Assembly (NCBI GenBank): GCA_039630445.1
Contig: JBCNVA010000064.1
Location: 1-12,965 of the forward strand
Reading direction: 5' to 3'
Length of the DNA: 12,965 nucleotides
Source of the DNA: HRBIN15 sp039630445
Lineage (GTDB): Bacteria > Armatimonadota > Fimbriimonadia > Fimbriimonadales > GBS-DC
Shown: in pieces, positions 12,511 to 12,965 of the stretch
How positions within the stretch are numbered: position 1 is the stretch's first letter
How the letters are laid out: each line of letters begins with the position of its first letter
Program-made: the position numbers and the translations under genes
The notes under the pieces: generated by a model
Seen by the model: only the letters and a program-made list of their open reading frames with translations
Database searches by the model: none
Told to the model about the DNA's origin: nothing

Positions 12511-12965
12511 ATGCGTCAGGGTAGTGGGTTCACTCTGATTGAGTTGCTGGTAGTGATTGCAATCGTTGCGATTCTGGCAGCGATTCTGTTTCCTGTGCTG
12601 ACACAGGCACGGGAGAGCGCGCGCCAAAGCGTTTGCGCCCAGCATCTGCGCCAGATTGGGCAGGCATTTTTGATGTACCTGCAGGATTATGATGATCGCC
12701 TGCCAGACCGCCGTGATTTGAAACGCAATTTGCCCGGAGGGTATCGTCCCTGGAGCGGCTGGCCGCCATCCGATCCGCGCTGTGGCTGGGCAGCCGTCGT
12801 GCTGGAGCCGTACACCCGCGACTTCGCGATATGGTCGTGCCCCAGCGTGCGGGGCAGTGTGCTGGGTGAGGCGGTGCAGGTAAAGCAGTATATCGATCCG
12901 CTGCGTCCCGAGCGTGCCACGCGCTACTGGATGTGGCGGTTCGACCGCCCGGATGACCCCGTACC
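12511..12965 (+). CDS. Type IV pilin/pseudopilin-like prepilin, DUF1559-like (3' part outside window)
   Basis: The first 151 codons are present; the frame is open to the right edge. MRQGSG|FTLIELLVVIAIV shows a prepilin peptidase site after G6, with Phe at +1 and Glu at +5 of the mature protein, followed by a single N-terminal hydrophobic helix (about 7-28). The following CAQHLRQIGQAFLMYLQDYD (43-62) with DDRLPDR is the phrase seen in the large DUF1559-like or H-X9-DG-type prepilin families of Armatimonadota and Planctomycetes. The product would be processed and inserted by a type II secretion/type IV pilus-like assembly system; its exact role is unknown. The start lacks a Shine-Dalgarno but directly follows a TATACT element. 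It is divergent from the E1alpha gene. Confidence 0.9.
   Translation, partial: MRQGSGFTLIELLVVIAIVAILAAILFPVLTQARESARQSVCAQHLRQIGQAFLMYLQDYDDRLPDRRDLKRNLPGGYRPWSGWPPSDPRCGWAAVVLEPYTRDFAIWSCPSVRGSVLGEAVQVKQYIDPLRPERATRYWMWRFDRPDDPV

Overview
The window is GC-rich, gene-dense chromosomal DNA of a bacterium, probably a member of Armatimonadota, possibly from a metagenome. This assignment is an inference. It rests mainly on the DUF1559-like prepilin at the right edge (G|FTLIELLVVIAIVAILAAIL, then a run ending in QIGQAF..Y.QDYDD), a gene style very abundant in that phylum, and on general base and codon use. No rRNA, tRNA, CRISPR array, insertion sequence or phage gene was seen.

Layout, left to right. 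(1) Positions 1-3804, minus strand: metG (methionyl-tRNA synthetase with a C-terminal tRNA-binding domain), a minimal nucleotidyltransferase overlapping hpt (hypoxanthine phosphoribosyltransferase), a small three-helix membrane protein (DUF1634-like), and glcD (FAD-linked 2-hydroxy-acid oxidase), which runs off the left edge. (2) 3934-4797, plus strand: a stand-alone HDOD-domain protein that keeps an HD-type set of metal ligands. (3) 4799-8049, minus strand: two overlapping polytopic GT-C (ArnT/PMT-like) glycosyltransferases. (4) 8143-8606, plus strand: a hicB-hicA toxin-antitoxin pair. (5) 8607-8998: a non-coding stretch with four tandem copies of a 50-bp hairpin repeat, a strong hairpin terminator and another palindrome. 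(6) 8999-12448, minus strand: an operon in the order E1alpha, E1beta, E2 of a 2-oxo-acid dehydrogenase complex (no E3 in the window). (7) 12511 to the right edge, plus strand: a type IV prepilin-like protein, divergent from E1alpha.

The genes are mostly housekeeping and give no clear new multi-gene system. The more unusual signals are in the fine structure. A recurrent -10 element (GG followed by TATAAT, TACACT or TATACT) lies just upstream of six gene starts, and several of these starts look leaderless. An 8-bp tandem repeat, unit TCGCCATT or its reverse complement, occurs in frame inside two unrelated genes (metG and a glycosyltransferase). A palindromic mobile-type repeat is also inserted in frame in the same glycosyltransferase. 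A strong internal Shine-Dalgarno plus ATG in metG could produce a free tRNA-binding domain. Several overlaps are of the ATGA or TAATG type (579-582, 6223-6226, 8386-8390, 11393-11396), showing tightly coupled operons.
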